64,000 nucleotides of DNA from Limnobacter olei (GTDB taxonomy: Bacteria; Pseudomonadota; Gammaproteobacteria; Burkholderiales; Burkholderiaceae_B). Position 1 is the first letter of the stretch. The number at the start of each line of letters is the position of its first letter. The DNA is taken from NCBI RefSeq assembly GCF_029087225.1, contig NZ_JARFJD010000005.1, positions 62,001 to 126,000 of the forward strand. Direction: 5' to 3'. Positions 9,080-18,274 of this stretch are shown piece after piece. The notes under the pieces are model-generated. The model was not told the origin of the DNA and did not search any database. It was given only the letters and a program-made list of their open reading frames with translations. Both the position numbers and the translations under genes were made by a program.

Positions 9080-10793
9080 GGGCCACCTCACCCGTGTCAG
9101 ATCCAGATTGTTTTTCAGTTTTACCAACCGGCACATCCGCACCACGCTCTCGGCGTGCAAGTTTCAATGCCGCCCAGCCGCTCATCACGGCACACGCCAT
9201 CAGGCTCAAATCAACGCCTGCGACAGGCCAATACGTGTCAGTGAACACTGTTTTGATCAAATGGTCGCCAGTGGTGGCCCAGTTCAACAGAACCGCTGAA
9301 ATACTGAGTGCTACTACTCCCCAGCATTGCTCACGCCAGGCCGGGTTGAACAAACCATTTGCAACAGGCGCACTGCGAACGTAAGCATGAACAAAGCTAA
9401 GGCCCCACACAGTCCAGAATGCAGCTTTTTCCCAATCGGCCTTGCCCAATAGGTCGGCTGGCAAAATTCGATTGATGACCAGCATACCGACTGCGGCCAT
9501 CACCATGCCGGTCACTGTAGTAACGGCCAATGAATCGACCACACGACTGCCATTGCTGCCGCTTTTTGCATGTTGGGATTTTCGTTTTTCGACGAAAAAA
9601 ATAAAACCAGTCGCAATACACACGGCACCGAGCAAGCCACCCAACACATACAGCCAACGCAAGAACCAGTGCTCAAAGTGCTGCAAATGCAAGCCCGTCA
9701 GGAACTCATTCACCTCAGATACCGGCGTGCGTGGCGGGTCTTCGCTGAGCACTTCACCCGTGCTGGTTTTAAAATGAATGCCCTCGCCCACCAAGGCCAC
9801 GCGGTCACTGCCAGCGCGGTAAATGCTCACATAACTGTTGGCATCGCCTACGTGGTGCATTACGAGAAAACCGACCTCACCCGCCATGTCACGGGCTGCC
9901 CACCGGCGTTTTGCCTCCTCAACCATTGCATCCACACTACTCATGGTGCCTGGCACACCCGCTGCATCGTGCGGCAAACCGGTTGTGGCCGCCTCGTGAA
10001 TTTCATGTTGCTTGTGCAGGGGGTCAAGCAGGGTGCTGGTCACCGGCAAAAAATAAAAACTGGCAAAAATAACCAAACCCGTGAATGCAAAAAAGAAATG
10101 AAAAGGCAGCGCCACCACACCAGTCAAATTGTGCAAATCAAGGCTGGCACGTTGTGTTCGCTTCCAGGGCCGGAAGGTGAAAAACTCGCGGAATACCTTG
10201 CGGTGCACGATGACACCGGTGACCAAGGCCGCGAGCATCATCAGTGCAGCCAAACCCACAATCCAGATACCCAGGTTTTTCCACTTCAACTGCAAGCTGT
10301 AGTGCATGGGGTAAAACCAGTGGCTGCCAATTTTCAATTTGTCATCAGGCAACACCGCGCCAGTTCGGGGGTCCAGCGTCACATTCTTGTGAATGTGGTT
10401 GTGGTCTTCCGGGTTTTTCGCCAAAGGCACGCCATAACCCACACCGGCCGCCAAAACAGGGTCGCGGTGGGTAACATAAGCCCAATATTCGTCCACCGGC
10501 AATTCGGTGCGCGGTGTCATCTCGCCCTTGGCGGGGTCGTGCAGCTTGGGCATGTTGGTGGCGTAGTCCACCTCATCAGGCTCGAGTTGCTGCAAAGCAG
10601 GCAGCAACACCTTGTCAAAAGACGGCATGGGCTGCGCGTCGAACCGCGTTTCAGGAATGGCCCAACGGTCAATTTCCCGATCAAATACCGACAACGATCC
10701 GAAGAAAAAACAGACCATCAACACAAAGCCCAACACCAAACCAAACCAGGTGTGAACCCAGGTCATGGACAATCGAAAATTACTGAACACCAA
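9072..10793 (-). CDS. PepSY-associated transmembrane protein (iron-uptake linked)
   Basis: 573 residues. An N-terminal membrane helix (about 13-35), a large periplasmic PepSY-type domain with several His-containing stretches (DHNHIHK, HWFYPMHY), then further helices including one near 235-255 (FHFFFAFTGLVIF) and a C-terminal pair. The family is linked to use of ferric siderophores and some members bind haem or reduce Fe(III) at the inner membrane; which applies here is not visible. It follows the DUF3649 gene by 9 bp and overlaps the DUF3325 gene. No TonB-dependent receptor is next to the operon, which is unusual for this arrangement. Confidence 0.85.
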   Translation of the reverse strand: MVFSNFRLSMTWVHTWFGLVLGFVLMVCFFFGSLSVFDREIDRWAIPETRFDAQPMPSFDKVLLPALQQLEPDEVDYATNMPKLHDPAKGEMTPRTELPVDEYWAYVTHRDPVLAAGVGYGVPLAKNPEDHNHIHKNVTLDPRTGAVLPDDKLKIGSHWFYPMHYSLQLKWKNLGIWIVGLAALMMLAALVTGVIVHRKVFREFFTFRPWKRTQRASLDLHNLTGVVALPFHFFFAFTGLVIFASFYFLPVTSTLLDPLHKQHEIHEAATTGLPHDAAGVPGTMSSVDAMVEEAKRRWAARDMAGEVGFLVMHHVGDANSYVSIYRAGSDRVALVGEGIHFKTSTGEVLSEDPPRTPVSEVNEFLTGLHLQHFEHWFLRWLYVLGGLLGAVCIATGFIFFVEKRKSQHAKSGSNGSRVVDSLAVTTVTGMVMAAVGMLVINRILPADLLGKADWEKAAFWTVWGLSFVHAYVRSAPVANGLFNPAWREQCWGVVALSISAVLLNWATTGDHLIKTVFTDTYWPVAGVDLSLMACAVMSGWAALKLARRERGADVPVGKTEKQSGSDTGEVAHA

Positions 10794-10802
10794 CCTTCCC
10801 CT

Positions 10803-11102
10803 TCAAGACAGCATGCTTTGCTGAATCAACCAGGCCGACAGGGTCATCAACACCCCACCCCCTGCCAACACAGCCCACACACGGGCCACACTGCTGCTGG
10901 CAAAAGCCCACAGAAAAACGCCCAGAAACACCAGAAATGCAAGCATCAAAATACCGGTTTCGGCCTCATGAAAATCAACACCGAGCGCGGCAAGGCCGGC
11001 GATGCCCAAGGATGAAAAGCCCCACGTGAATGCATAGCCGCCCAGTAGCGCTGACAACACCCGATTCACAACCCAGTAGTTGAGACTGCCGACCTTATTC
11101 AT
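10803..11102 (-). CDS. DUF3649 family membrane protein
   Basis: 99 residues with about three membrane helices (roughly residues 12-35, 45-65, 70-92). The sequence around NRVLSALLGGYAF and the mid FxxVFLGVFLWAF pattern match DUF3649. First gene of the DUF3649-PepSY-DUF3325 operon; a Fur box lies about 30 bp upstream, so the operon is probably switched on by iron shortage. Function not established. Confidence 0.8.
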   Translation of the reverse strand: MNKVGSLNYWVVNRVLSALLGGYAFTWGFSSLGIAGLAALGVDFHEAETGILMLAFLVFLGVFLWAFASSSVARVWAVLAGGGVLMTLSAWLIQQSMLS

Positions 11103-11131
11103 TGCTGAACGCTCATATTTTTTTAATGAAC

Positions 11132-11150
11132 AGTAATGATAATTATTCTT
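11132..11150. promoter_or_regulatory. Fur box
   Basis: The 19-bp site matches the classical Fur consensus (GATAATGATAATCATTATC) at 14 of 19 positions, including an uninterrupted TAATGATAAT core. It is 29 bp upstream of the DUF3649 start and also faces the divergent periplasmic gene. Confidence 0.75.
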
Positions 11151-11235
11151 ACTTATTTAATCAATTGATACAGCGATTTAATTTGCCGATTGATCTGCTA
11201 CGATCAGGGCCTTGCGGTTCACATGGATGGTCAAC

Positions 11236-11814
11236 ATGCCTATGTCCAAAGCCAAAATCGGCACATTACTGATGCTCTTGGCCTGCCCCGCCTTGCAAGC
11301 TCAAACTCCAGCCCCGGAACAGGCAAATGAAAGCGACTTGCGGGCCTGTTTACAACTCGAACAGCAGGGCCTGAAGCGGTTCAACACACTGGAGCAACGG
11401 GCCAGCGACCTGCGTGGCAGCGAGAAACTCTTAAGCGAGCGGCGCGTTGCCTTGCAAAACCAGAAAGCCAAACTGGATGCGGGCAAGCCCGATCAAAAGG
11501 CAGTTGCGAATTTCAATGAAGCGGTGAACACCTTTAACCTTCAGGCTGACCAGTTGAATGCAGACAAAGCCGAATTCGAGAACGAGTCAAGTACCTACGA
11601 CAATTGGGTCAACGACAACCTGAAACCGGTGTGTAACAAGGTGATCAACAAATCGGTGAATCCGGTGACATCCTTTTACGCTTGCGGCTTTAACAGCACA
11701 CAGCCGATGGTCGATGTGCCCCACTGCAAATCCCTGCCCAATCTGGATAGCCTGAAAACCTGCATTCAAAAAGCAGGCAGCAAACCTGCCGCCTTGGAGG
11801 CTTGCAAGGGGTAA
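11236..11814 (+). CDS. Periplasmic coiled-coil, Cys-rich protein of unknown function
   Basis: 192 residues from ATG 11236 (GGATGG 5 bp upstream); ATG 11227 and ATG 11242 are alternatives. A signal peptide ends near LQAQ. The mature part has a heptad-rich helical stretch (about residues 30-110) with many Gln/Ala/Leu/Lys, then a compact C-terminal region. Six cysteines in the mature protein (in RACLQ, PVCNK, YACGF, PHCKS, KTCIQ, EACKG) suggest three disulfides and thus the periplasm. I do not recognise the family. It is divergent from the Fur-box operon and 84 bp upstream of the PhoD-like gene. Confidence 0.6.
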   Translation: MPMSKAKIGTLLMLLACPALQAQTPAPEQANESDLRACLQLEQQGLKRFNTLEQRASDLRGSEKLLSERRVALQNQKAKLDAGKPDQKAVANFNEAVNTFNLQADQLNADKAEFENESSTYDNWVNDNLKPVCNKVINKSVNPVTSFYACGFNSTQPMVDVPHCKSLPNLDSLKTCIQKAGSKPAALEACKG

Positions 11815-11898
11815 CCCATGTGTGGGCTGTCCACCAAATTACTAGCTAAACGTTGGTAGGGTTTGTGCATTATTCTTACACCTCACCCCAATCGCAGT

Positions 11899-13824
11899 AT
11901 GAGCATCAACACCCTTCTGGCTGGCCCCGTGTTGCGTCGCATGCAAAGCGAGCGAATCACTTTGTGGTTGGCCACATCGCAACCCGTGCAATGGCGGCTT
12001 GCCCTGTTCCCGGACAAACACGATTCGCAGGTGCATGAAATTCGTGGGCATTGCCGTGAATTGAAAGTGGCGGAGCACTATTACATTCACCTGATTGACC
12101 TGCCCTTGAACATGCCTCTGCCGGCCGACACCTGGGTGGGTTATGAACTGAGTTACAAACATGGGGCAGATGGCGAATGGATCAACCTGACCCAGGAAGC
12201 GCCACACTTGCTTTACCCGGGCAGAAGCACGCTGGGGTTTGTCATTCACAGCCAGGTTCGCAGCGTACTGCACGGTTCTTGCCGCAAGCCGCATTATGCG
12301 CGCAAGGAAGGCAGCTCGGCCGGTGATGGCCTGGTTCGGGCCGACCAACACTTGCTGGAACTGGTCACCACCCCCACTGAATGGCCAGCACTGCTGATGA
12401 TGGGTGGCGATCAAATTTACACCGACGACGTAGCAGGCCCCATGCTGGTGGCCATACACCGCTTATTGGATGAATTGAATTCGCCAGCCGAGCCTTTGCC
12501 GGGTACCCAACTGCACAGCAGCCATACCCTGCACCGCGACCAGCCGCACTATTACACGCGAGATCAATTGTTGCCAAAAACCAGGGCCAACAAAGACATT
12601 CGCACCGTGCTGTTTACGGGTGTGAAAAAACCGGTGTTCACCACTGACAGTGCCCGAAACCATTTGATCTCCCTGTCCGAAGTCATGGCCATGTACCTGT
12701 TGGTGTGGTCGCCCATTCCCTGGCGCTACACAGACATGACCATCCCACCGGAAGTGCCCACCGAATTTGCAGAACGCTATGAAGCACAACTGGAAGCGAT
12801 GGAGGAGTTCGTCGCGGAATTGGACTGTGTGCACCGCTTGATGGCCCACATACCCGTGGCCATGATGTTCGACGACCACGACATCACCGACGACTGGAAC
12901 CTGAGTGCCGAGTGGGAAGAGACCGCTTACGGTGAGCCATTCTCCCGCCGGATCATCGGCAATGCGCTCGTGGCCTACCTGGTTTGCCAGGCCTGGGGCA
13001 ATGCACCAGAGAACTTTTCTGATGACATGATGAAGCGCTGCGATGAGGCGCTGCAATTGCCCGGTGAGGAAGCGCATGAAGATTTGATTTCCGAATTGAT
13101 TGCCTTTCGCGGCTGGCAATACAAGTGGGACACCAAACCTGCTCTGATGGTGATTGATACGCGAACCAACCGCTGGCGGTCGGAATTCAACCCTGCACAC
13201 CCTTCCGGGCTGATGGACTGGGAATCGCTGTCCGAGTTACAACAACGGCTGCTGGGTCATGATGCTGTGTTGCTGGTGTCACCAGCCCCAATATTCGGCG
13301 TCAAATTGATTGAAACCATACAAAAAGTGTTCACCTGGTTTGGCAAACCCTTGATGGTAGATGCCGAAAACTGGATGGCGCATCGAGGCGCCGCGAATAC
13401 ACTGCTGAATTTATTCCGGCACGGCAAAACGCCCCAAAATTTTGTGATTCTTTCTGGCGATGTGCACTATTCATTCGCTTATGAAGTGGAACTTCGCAGC
13501 AAGAAAAACAGCCCCAACATTTGGCAAATTACCAGCAGCGGTTTTAGAAATGAATTTCCGCGCAAACTGCTCGATGTTCTTGACCGCATGAATCGCTGGT
13601 TATATGCCCCGTGGTCACCTTTGAACTGGTTTACCAAACGCCGAAAAATGCGCATTGTGCCGCGCAAACCCGATCACGGCAGTCGTGGTGAGCGCTTGGT
13701 CAACGGCAGTGGAGTCGGCTTGCTGACACTCGATGCCACCGGTGCACCACTTAAAATTACTCAGCTGCTGGCCGATGGCGACACCATTGAATTTCGCAAG
13801 CGCATGGAAGACGAAGCACACTAG
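11899..13824 (+). CDS. PhoD-like metallophosphatase
   Basis: 641 residues from ATG 11899. Metal-ligand motifs of the PhoD-like/metallophosphatase fold are in order: GGDQIYTDD near residue 170, FDDHDITDDW near 323 and LSGDVHYSFAYE near 517. The family hydrolyses phosphodiesters or phosphomonoesters with Fe/Ca-type metals. No signal peptide or twin-arginine motif is visible, unlike secreted PhoD, so it is probably cytoplasmic; this matches a long uncharacterised subgroup of PhoD-like phosphatases. It converges with the RND adaptor gene, 22 bp between the stops. Confidence 0.8.
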   Translation: MSINTLLAGPVLRRMQSERITLWLATSQPVQWRLALFPDKHDSQVHEIRGHCRELKVAEHYYIHLIDLPLNMPLPADTWVGYELSYKHGADGEWINLTQEAPHLLYPGRSTLGFVIHSQVRSVLHGSCRKPHYARKEGSSAGDGLVRADQHLLELVTTPTEWPALLMMGGDQIYTDDVAGPMLVAIHRLLDELNSPAEPLPGTQLHSSHTLHRDQPHYYTRDQLLPKTRANKDIRTVLFTGVKKPVFTTDSARNHLISLSEVMAMYLLVWSPIPWRYTDMTIPPEVPTEFAERYEAQLEAMEEFVAELDCVHRLMAHIPVAMMFDDHDITDDWNLSAEWEETAYGEPFSRRIIGNALVAYLVCQAWGNAPENFSDDMMKRCDEALQLPGEEAHEDLISELIAFRGWQYKWDTKPALMVIDTRTNRWRSEFNPAHPSGLMDWESLSELQQRLLGHDAVLLVSPAPIFGVKLIETIQKVFTWFGKPLMVDAENWMAHRGAANTLLNLFRHGKTPQNFVILSGDVHYSFAYEVELRSKKNSPNIWQITSSGFRNEFPRKLLDVLDRMNRWLYAPWSPLNWFTKRRKMRIVPRKPDHGSRGERLVNGSGVGLLTLDATGAPLKITQLLADGDTIEFRKRMEDEAH

Positions 13825-13846
13825 TGAATTGAATAGGTCAAGGCTT

Positions 13847-14995
13847 TCAGCTTGCTGCGGGCTTCGCCACTTCCACCTGCTGCCCTGGTTTCAACAAAGC
13901 GTTGGGGTTCACGACTACGCGGTCCTGAACGCTTACACCCTGAACTACCTCCACCGTGGTCGGGAAATTTTTACCCAAGGTAATTTTCCTGAACTCAACC
14001 TGGTTGTCGGCATTCAACACCACCAAAGTAGCGCCACCATCCCGATACACAATGGTGTTGGCAGGCACTGTGACGCTTTTGCCTTTGCCGTTTGATTCAA
14101 TTTTCAAACTGGCATTCAAACCGGCAGGTAAGGCCAGTTCACGGTTATCAAACTCGTATTCAATGCGCACGGTGCCTGTGTCTGCACGCAATTCCTGAGA
14201 AGATCGCTTGAAATTCACGGCAATCATTTGGCCCGGGCGCTCTGCAATAATCAGGCTGGCTTTGCTGGCCTGCTCAATGCGAAACAACTGGGGTTGCGGC
14301 ACATCCACCTGCACCCGAATCACATCGCTGTTGATGATTCGGTAAAGCATGCGTGTGTCGTTTGGGCTCACCCTGTCGCCCCGGTCAATGTTGCGCTCGG
14401 TGATTACACCATCAAAGGGTGCCTTCAAGGTCAGGTAGGTCAATTCACTTTGCAAGCGGGCCACCTCCGCTTTTGCAGCATTCAAATTGGCTTTGGCCAC
14501 TTCTTCAATGCCCATCAACTCATCAACCTGTTGGGCCGACACTGCACCCGCAGTACCCAAAGGCTCAACCCGCTCGCGATTGCGTGTTGCAAGCAGCAAT
14601 TCTGCTTCGCGTTGATTCAGTGCCGCCCGTGCAGAATTCAGCGAAGCCTCCAATTCGGGTGCTGAAATACGTGCAAGTACTTCACCCGCTTTGACACGTG
14701 TGCCAATGTCGGCATAGCGTGCCTCCACAAAACCTGAACTGCGGGCAAACAAACTGGCCTCGCGAGAAGGAGCAAGCCTTGCTGAAAATTGAATTTCACT
14801 GCTGGCCTGCGATAACGCAGGTTGCACCACATTCACCACAGGCATGCTTACCTGATCTTGAGCAGGTTTTAAATTCGCTTTTGCGTCCTGCCCCCAATAC
14901 ACAAAACCAGCGCCCGCTGCCACCAGTACTGTGGCAGTGGCTGCAATTAAAAACGGTTTGCTCACACTTGTTTTATTCACGCTTGTTTTACTCAC
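13847..14995 (-). CDS. RND efflux periplasmic adaptor (membrane fusion protein)
   Basis: 382 residues from a GTG at 14995 with GAGGAG 7 bp upstream, inside the end of the permease gene. One N-terminal membrane anchor (about 14-31), a barrel-sandwich/lipoyl half (FSARLAPSREASLFARSSGFVE), a helical hairpin (about 110-170) and the second half LTLKAPFDGVITERNIDRGD. It would join the inner-membrane permease to an outer-membrane channel that is not encoded here. It follows the permease by 3 bp, the reverse of the common adaptor-first order. Confidence 0.9.
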   Translation of the reverse strand: MSKTSVNKTSVSKPFLIAATATVLVAAGAGFVYWGQDAKANLKPAQDQVSMPVVNVVQPALSQASSEIQFSARLAPSREASLFARSSGFVEARYADIGTRVKAGEVLARISAPELEASLNSARAALNQREAELLLATRNRERVEPLGTAGAVSAQQVDELMGIEEVAKANLNAAKAEVARLQSELTYLTLKAPFDGVITERNIDRGDRVSPNDTRMLYRIINSDVIRVQVDVPQPQLFRIEQASKASLIIAERPGQMIAVNFKRSSQELRADTGTVRIEYEFDNRELALPAGLNASLKIESNGKGKSVTVPANTIVYRDGGATLVVLNADNQVEFRKITLGKNFPTTVEVVQGVSVQDRVVVNPNALLKPGQQVEVAKPAAS

Positions 14996-14998
14996 TAT

Positions 14999-17900
14999 TT
15001 ACTCCTCAACCAGCGGTTTGCCGGGTACTGCGTTTTTCATTGCAAATGTGAAAATCAAAGGCACCAAAATCAAGGTAGCCACCGAGCCTGTCATCAATCC
15101 ACCAATCACCGCGCGGGCCAATGGCGCATTTTGCTCAGCGCCCTGCCCCAGCGCAGTGGCCATCGGTATCAAGCCCACAATCATCGTCAAGGCAGTCATC
15201 AAAATTGGGCGAATGCGCTGGCGCACGGTTTGCAATGCGGCATCCCAGGCACCCATGCCCTGCACCCAGGCATCACGCGCAAACGAGGTTAGCAACACGC
15301 TGTTGGCCGTGGTGATACCCATGGTCATGATCAAACCCATAAGCGCGGGAACACTGATCGGTGTTCCGGTGACATACAAGGCAGCCACCGCACCGGACAG
15401 CGCCACTGGCAAACTGCTCAAGGCCACAAAAGGCAAAACCCACGATTGAAAGTTGAACACCATCACCAGCACAATCAAGGCCAAGGCACCCAGCAATCCA
15501 ACCGCCAGTTCCCTGAAGGCCTCGGTCATCGCCGTGGCCTGGCCGTTAATTTCTATTTTGTTGCCCGGTTTCAAACGCGATTGCAAATCTGCCACCGCCT
15601 TTTGGGATTGCTCGGCGAGAACCCTTAAATTTGCCCCAGGCGCATTGGCCAGCACGCTCACCACTGGCTGCAGGGTAGAACGCACCACCGTGGCCGGCAC
15701 GGTGCGTGGTGTGATGGTTGCTATCGCGCCCAGTTGAATGCTTTCTCCGCCGGGCGTGGTAATTGGCAAACGAAGCAAATCTTCGGCCGAGTTAATGGTT
15801 TGCAACGGTGCTTGCACCTGCACCACGTACGAAATACCCGCGCGGGGATCGGACCAATAACTGGGTGCGACCGTGCCGCCTGTGCCCAACACACCCAACA
15901 AGGTTTGCAAGGCATCGGCCGAAGTAATGCCCAAGGCAAGGGCACGGTCTCGATCAATCGACACCACGTACTCCGGCAAATTGCCCACCTGTCTCAACAT
16001 CAAATCACTGATGTCTTCAGACCCATTCAATTTCTTGAGCAGCTCTTGCGCAATGCCCATATTGCCAGGCACATCCCTTCCAATCACCCGAATTTCAGCC
16101 GAGGTGGGTGTTAGGCCCGACAAGGTTTGATTGGTAATGTCAGCAGGCAAAAACAAAAACTTGAAATCGGGATAACGTTCAGTCAGTTCTTTGCGCAGCA
16201 AAGTTTGATACTCAAACGTGCTGGCCTTTTTCGGGCTCAGTTCAATCAGCATTTCACCATCGAAACTGCCAATGGTCATGGTATCTACCCAAGACATGTT
16301 GACCGGGTCGGGCTGCCCGATCAATTCCACGATCTGCTTAACTTCATCTTCAGGAATCAATTCTCGAATGCTGGTTTGGACCTGTGCAAACTTGTTGGCA
16401 GTTTCCTCCACACGCGTGCCTGCAGGGCCGCGCACGTACAGCTTCAATAAGCCCGCATCGGTGCGCGGGAAATACTGCTGCGGGCTGATGGCCAGCAAAG
16501 TACCCGCACTCGCCACAACCAACACCACCACCAGGGCCACTACAGGCCACTTGGCGCGCAAGGCAGGCAGTCGGTTGGCAATGCCGTCACCCAAACGGTC
16601 GATGGATGCTTCAAGTTTGTGAAAACCCTTGTAGTGCTTGTCGTTCTTGCCGAGATTCAGCGCAGCCAAGGTGGGCACCACCGTTCTCGAAAAGAAGTAC
16701 GACGCCGCCAATGCAGCAATCACTGTGATGGCCAATGGCTGGAACACATAACCCGCAATGCCCTCCAGCAAGAAAATGGGCGTAAACACAATACAGGTGG
16801 ACAGGGTAGACACGAATTCAGGGAACGCCACTTGTTTGGCCCCCGCCAATGCGGCCTGCGGTGCATTCAGCCCCAGCCCAATATTGCGGTTGATGTTTTC
16901 AATTTCAACCATGGCGTTGTCCACCAGAATACCCACCGCAAGGGCAAGACCCGCCAGGCTCATCAGGTTCAGGGTATGCCCTGTCAGTTTGACTGCAATC
17001 ACCGCGACGAACAGTGAAAGTGGAATCGACACCAGAACAATGAGGCTGGATTTGATCGACCCCAGAAAAATGAACACCACCAGGCCCACCAGAAAACCCA
17101 CGATCAGAATTTCCTTGGCGATAATGTCTACCGCACTTTGAACGAAAATGGACTGATCGAAAATGGGTGTGATTTTCGCACCTGCTGGGGCAGCGGCTTG
17201 AATTTCCGGCAACCGTTCCTTCACTTTCTCGATGATTTCAGTGGTGGACGCATCGCCAATTTTGATCATCGACACCAGCACGGCGCTGCTGCCGTCCACC
17301 CGGGTCAGGTTGGTTTGAATGGCACCTCCATCGCGCACATCGGCCACATCACGAAGCTTGATGATTCGGCCATCCCTCGCGCTGATCGGCAGGTTGGCAA
17401 ACACCTCGGCACTTTCCGGGCTTGCATCCACGGAAATTTGCATGTCGCGCATGCCTTCCCGCACATTGCCTGAAGGCAGGGTGAGGTTTTGCTGGTTCAC
17501 AGCCTGTGCCACATCGGCAGCGGAAAGCCCGAAGGCTGGGAGTGCATCGGGCTTCAAATCAATCATGATCTGGCGGGTTGCACCGCCATACGGCAAGGTT
17601 AGCCGCATACCACCAATACTTTGCACCTGCCCGCGCAACTGAATGCGGGCATAATCGGCCAATTGGCTTTGACTGAGCGTGTCGGAAGACACCACCATGC
17701 TAAGGATGGGCCGGCTGGACAAGGAGTTGCGAACCACAATGGGCGGGCTGGTGCCAGCCGGCATTCGGCGCAAGATAGTTTGTGAAATTGCCCCGACCTG
17801 GGACAAAGCCACATCAATTTCCACGTTGTTTTGAAACACCACCCGAACCAGTCCAACGCCATTGAACGTTTCTGAAGAAATTTCCTTCACGTTGTCCACG

Positions 17901-18121
17901 TTATTCAACAGGGCCAACTCGGAGAATGAGGTTATTTTCGTCGCCATCTCGCGCGCGTTCAAACCTTGGTAGGTCCACACCACATTCACAACAGGCGTTT
18001 TAACTTCAGGAAGAATATCGACCGGCAATTGCCGAAGGGATGAGAAACCCAGAATGAACACGAGAATCGCCAACGCGCCCATGGAATAGGGTCTTCGCAA
18101 TGCGTACTTCACCAACCACAT
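14999..18121 (-). CDS. RND family efflux permease
   Basis: 1040 residues from ATG 18121 with AAAGGA upstream. Starts MWLVKYALRRPYSMGALAIL, then the two large periplasmic loops and twelve helices expected of RND pumps. The helix-4 region reads LAVGILVDNAMVEIENI, with the acidic proton-relay residues in the usual place. Sequence style is of the general HAE/hydrophobe group rather than heavy-metal pumps. Substrate unknown. First gene of a two-gene operon with its adaptor; no outer-membrane factor or regulator alongside. Confidence 0.9.
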   Translation of the reverse strand: MWLVKYALRRPYSMGALAILVFILGFSSLRQLPVDILPEVKTPVVNVVWTYQGLNAREMATKITSFSELALLNNVDNVKEISSETFNGVGLVRVVFQNNVEIDVALSQVGAISQTILRRMPAGTSPPIVVRNSLSSRPILSMVVSSDTLSQSQLADYARIQLRGQVQSIGGMRLTLPYGGATRQIMIDLKPDALPAFGLSAADVAQAVNQQNLTLPSGNVREGMRDMQISVDASPESAEVFANLPISARDGRIIKLRDVADVRDGGAIQTNLTRVDGSSAVLVSMIKIGDASTTEIIEKVKERLPEIQAAAPAGAKITPIFDQSIFVQSAVDIIAKEILIVGFLVGLVVFIFLGSIKSSLIVLVSIPLSLFVAVIAVKLTGHTLNLMSLAGLALAVGILVDNAMVEIENINRNIGLGLNAPQAALAGAKQVAFPEFVSTLSTCIVFTPIFLLEGIAGYVFQPLAITVIAALAASYFFSRTVVPTLAALNLGKNDKHYKGFHKLEASIDRLGDGIANRLPALRAKWPVVALVVVLVVASAGTLLAISPQQYFPRTDAGLLKLYVRGPAGTRVEETANKFAQVQTSIRELIPEDEVKQIVELIGQPDPVNMSWVDTMTIGSFDGEMLIELSPKKASTFEYQTLLRKELTERYPDFKFLFLPADITNQTLSGLTPTSAEIRVIGRDVPGNMGIAQELLKKLNGSEDISDLMLRQVGNLPEYVVSIDRDRALALGITSADALQTLLGVLGTGGTVAPSYWSDPRAGISYVVQVQAPLQTINSAEDLLRLPITTPGGESIQLGAIATITPRTVPATVVRSTLQPVVSVLANAPGANLRVLAEQSQKAVADLQSRLKPGNKIEINGQATAMTEAFRELAVGLLGALALIVLVMVFNFQSWVLPFVALSSLPVALSGAVAALYVTGTPISVPALMGLIMTMGITTANSVLLTSFARDAWVQGMGAWDAALQTVRQRIRPILMTALTMIVGLIPMATALGQGAEQNAPLARAVIGGLMTGSVATLILVPLIFTFAMKNAVPGKPLVEE

Positions 18122-18173
18122 TGTTAGTCCTTTGACTGCTGCTTCTTTGCACAGCCCACTTTGAGCGCCGTTG

Positions 18174-18198
18174 CTCAAAAATGTTCAAAATTTTTGAG
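18174..18198. promoter_or_regulatory. Inverted repeat between divergent RND and EamA genes
   Basis: CTCAAAAAT-7nt-ATTTTTGAG, perfect 9-bp arms, followed at once by a smaller GAGAA/TTCTC dyad. It lies 53 bp upstream of the RND permease start and 77 bp upstream of the EamA start. A regulator site is plausible; no regulator gene is adjacent. Confidence 0.4.
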
Positions 18199-18274
18199 AA
18201 TTGTTCTCGAATCCCTGCATGGAGACCACCAATTTAAGCATACTTGCGCATTCACTCACCACCTGCTGAAAACC

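Noticed and set aside
9570-11015. Long plus-strand open frame across the PepSY and DUF3649 genes
   Set aside because: Antisense to two well-supported membrane genes; its protein is His/Gln/Arg-rich as expected of a shadow frame.
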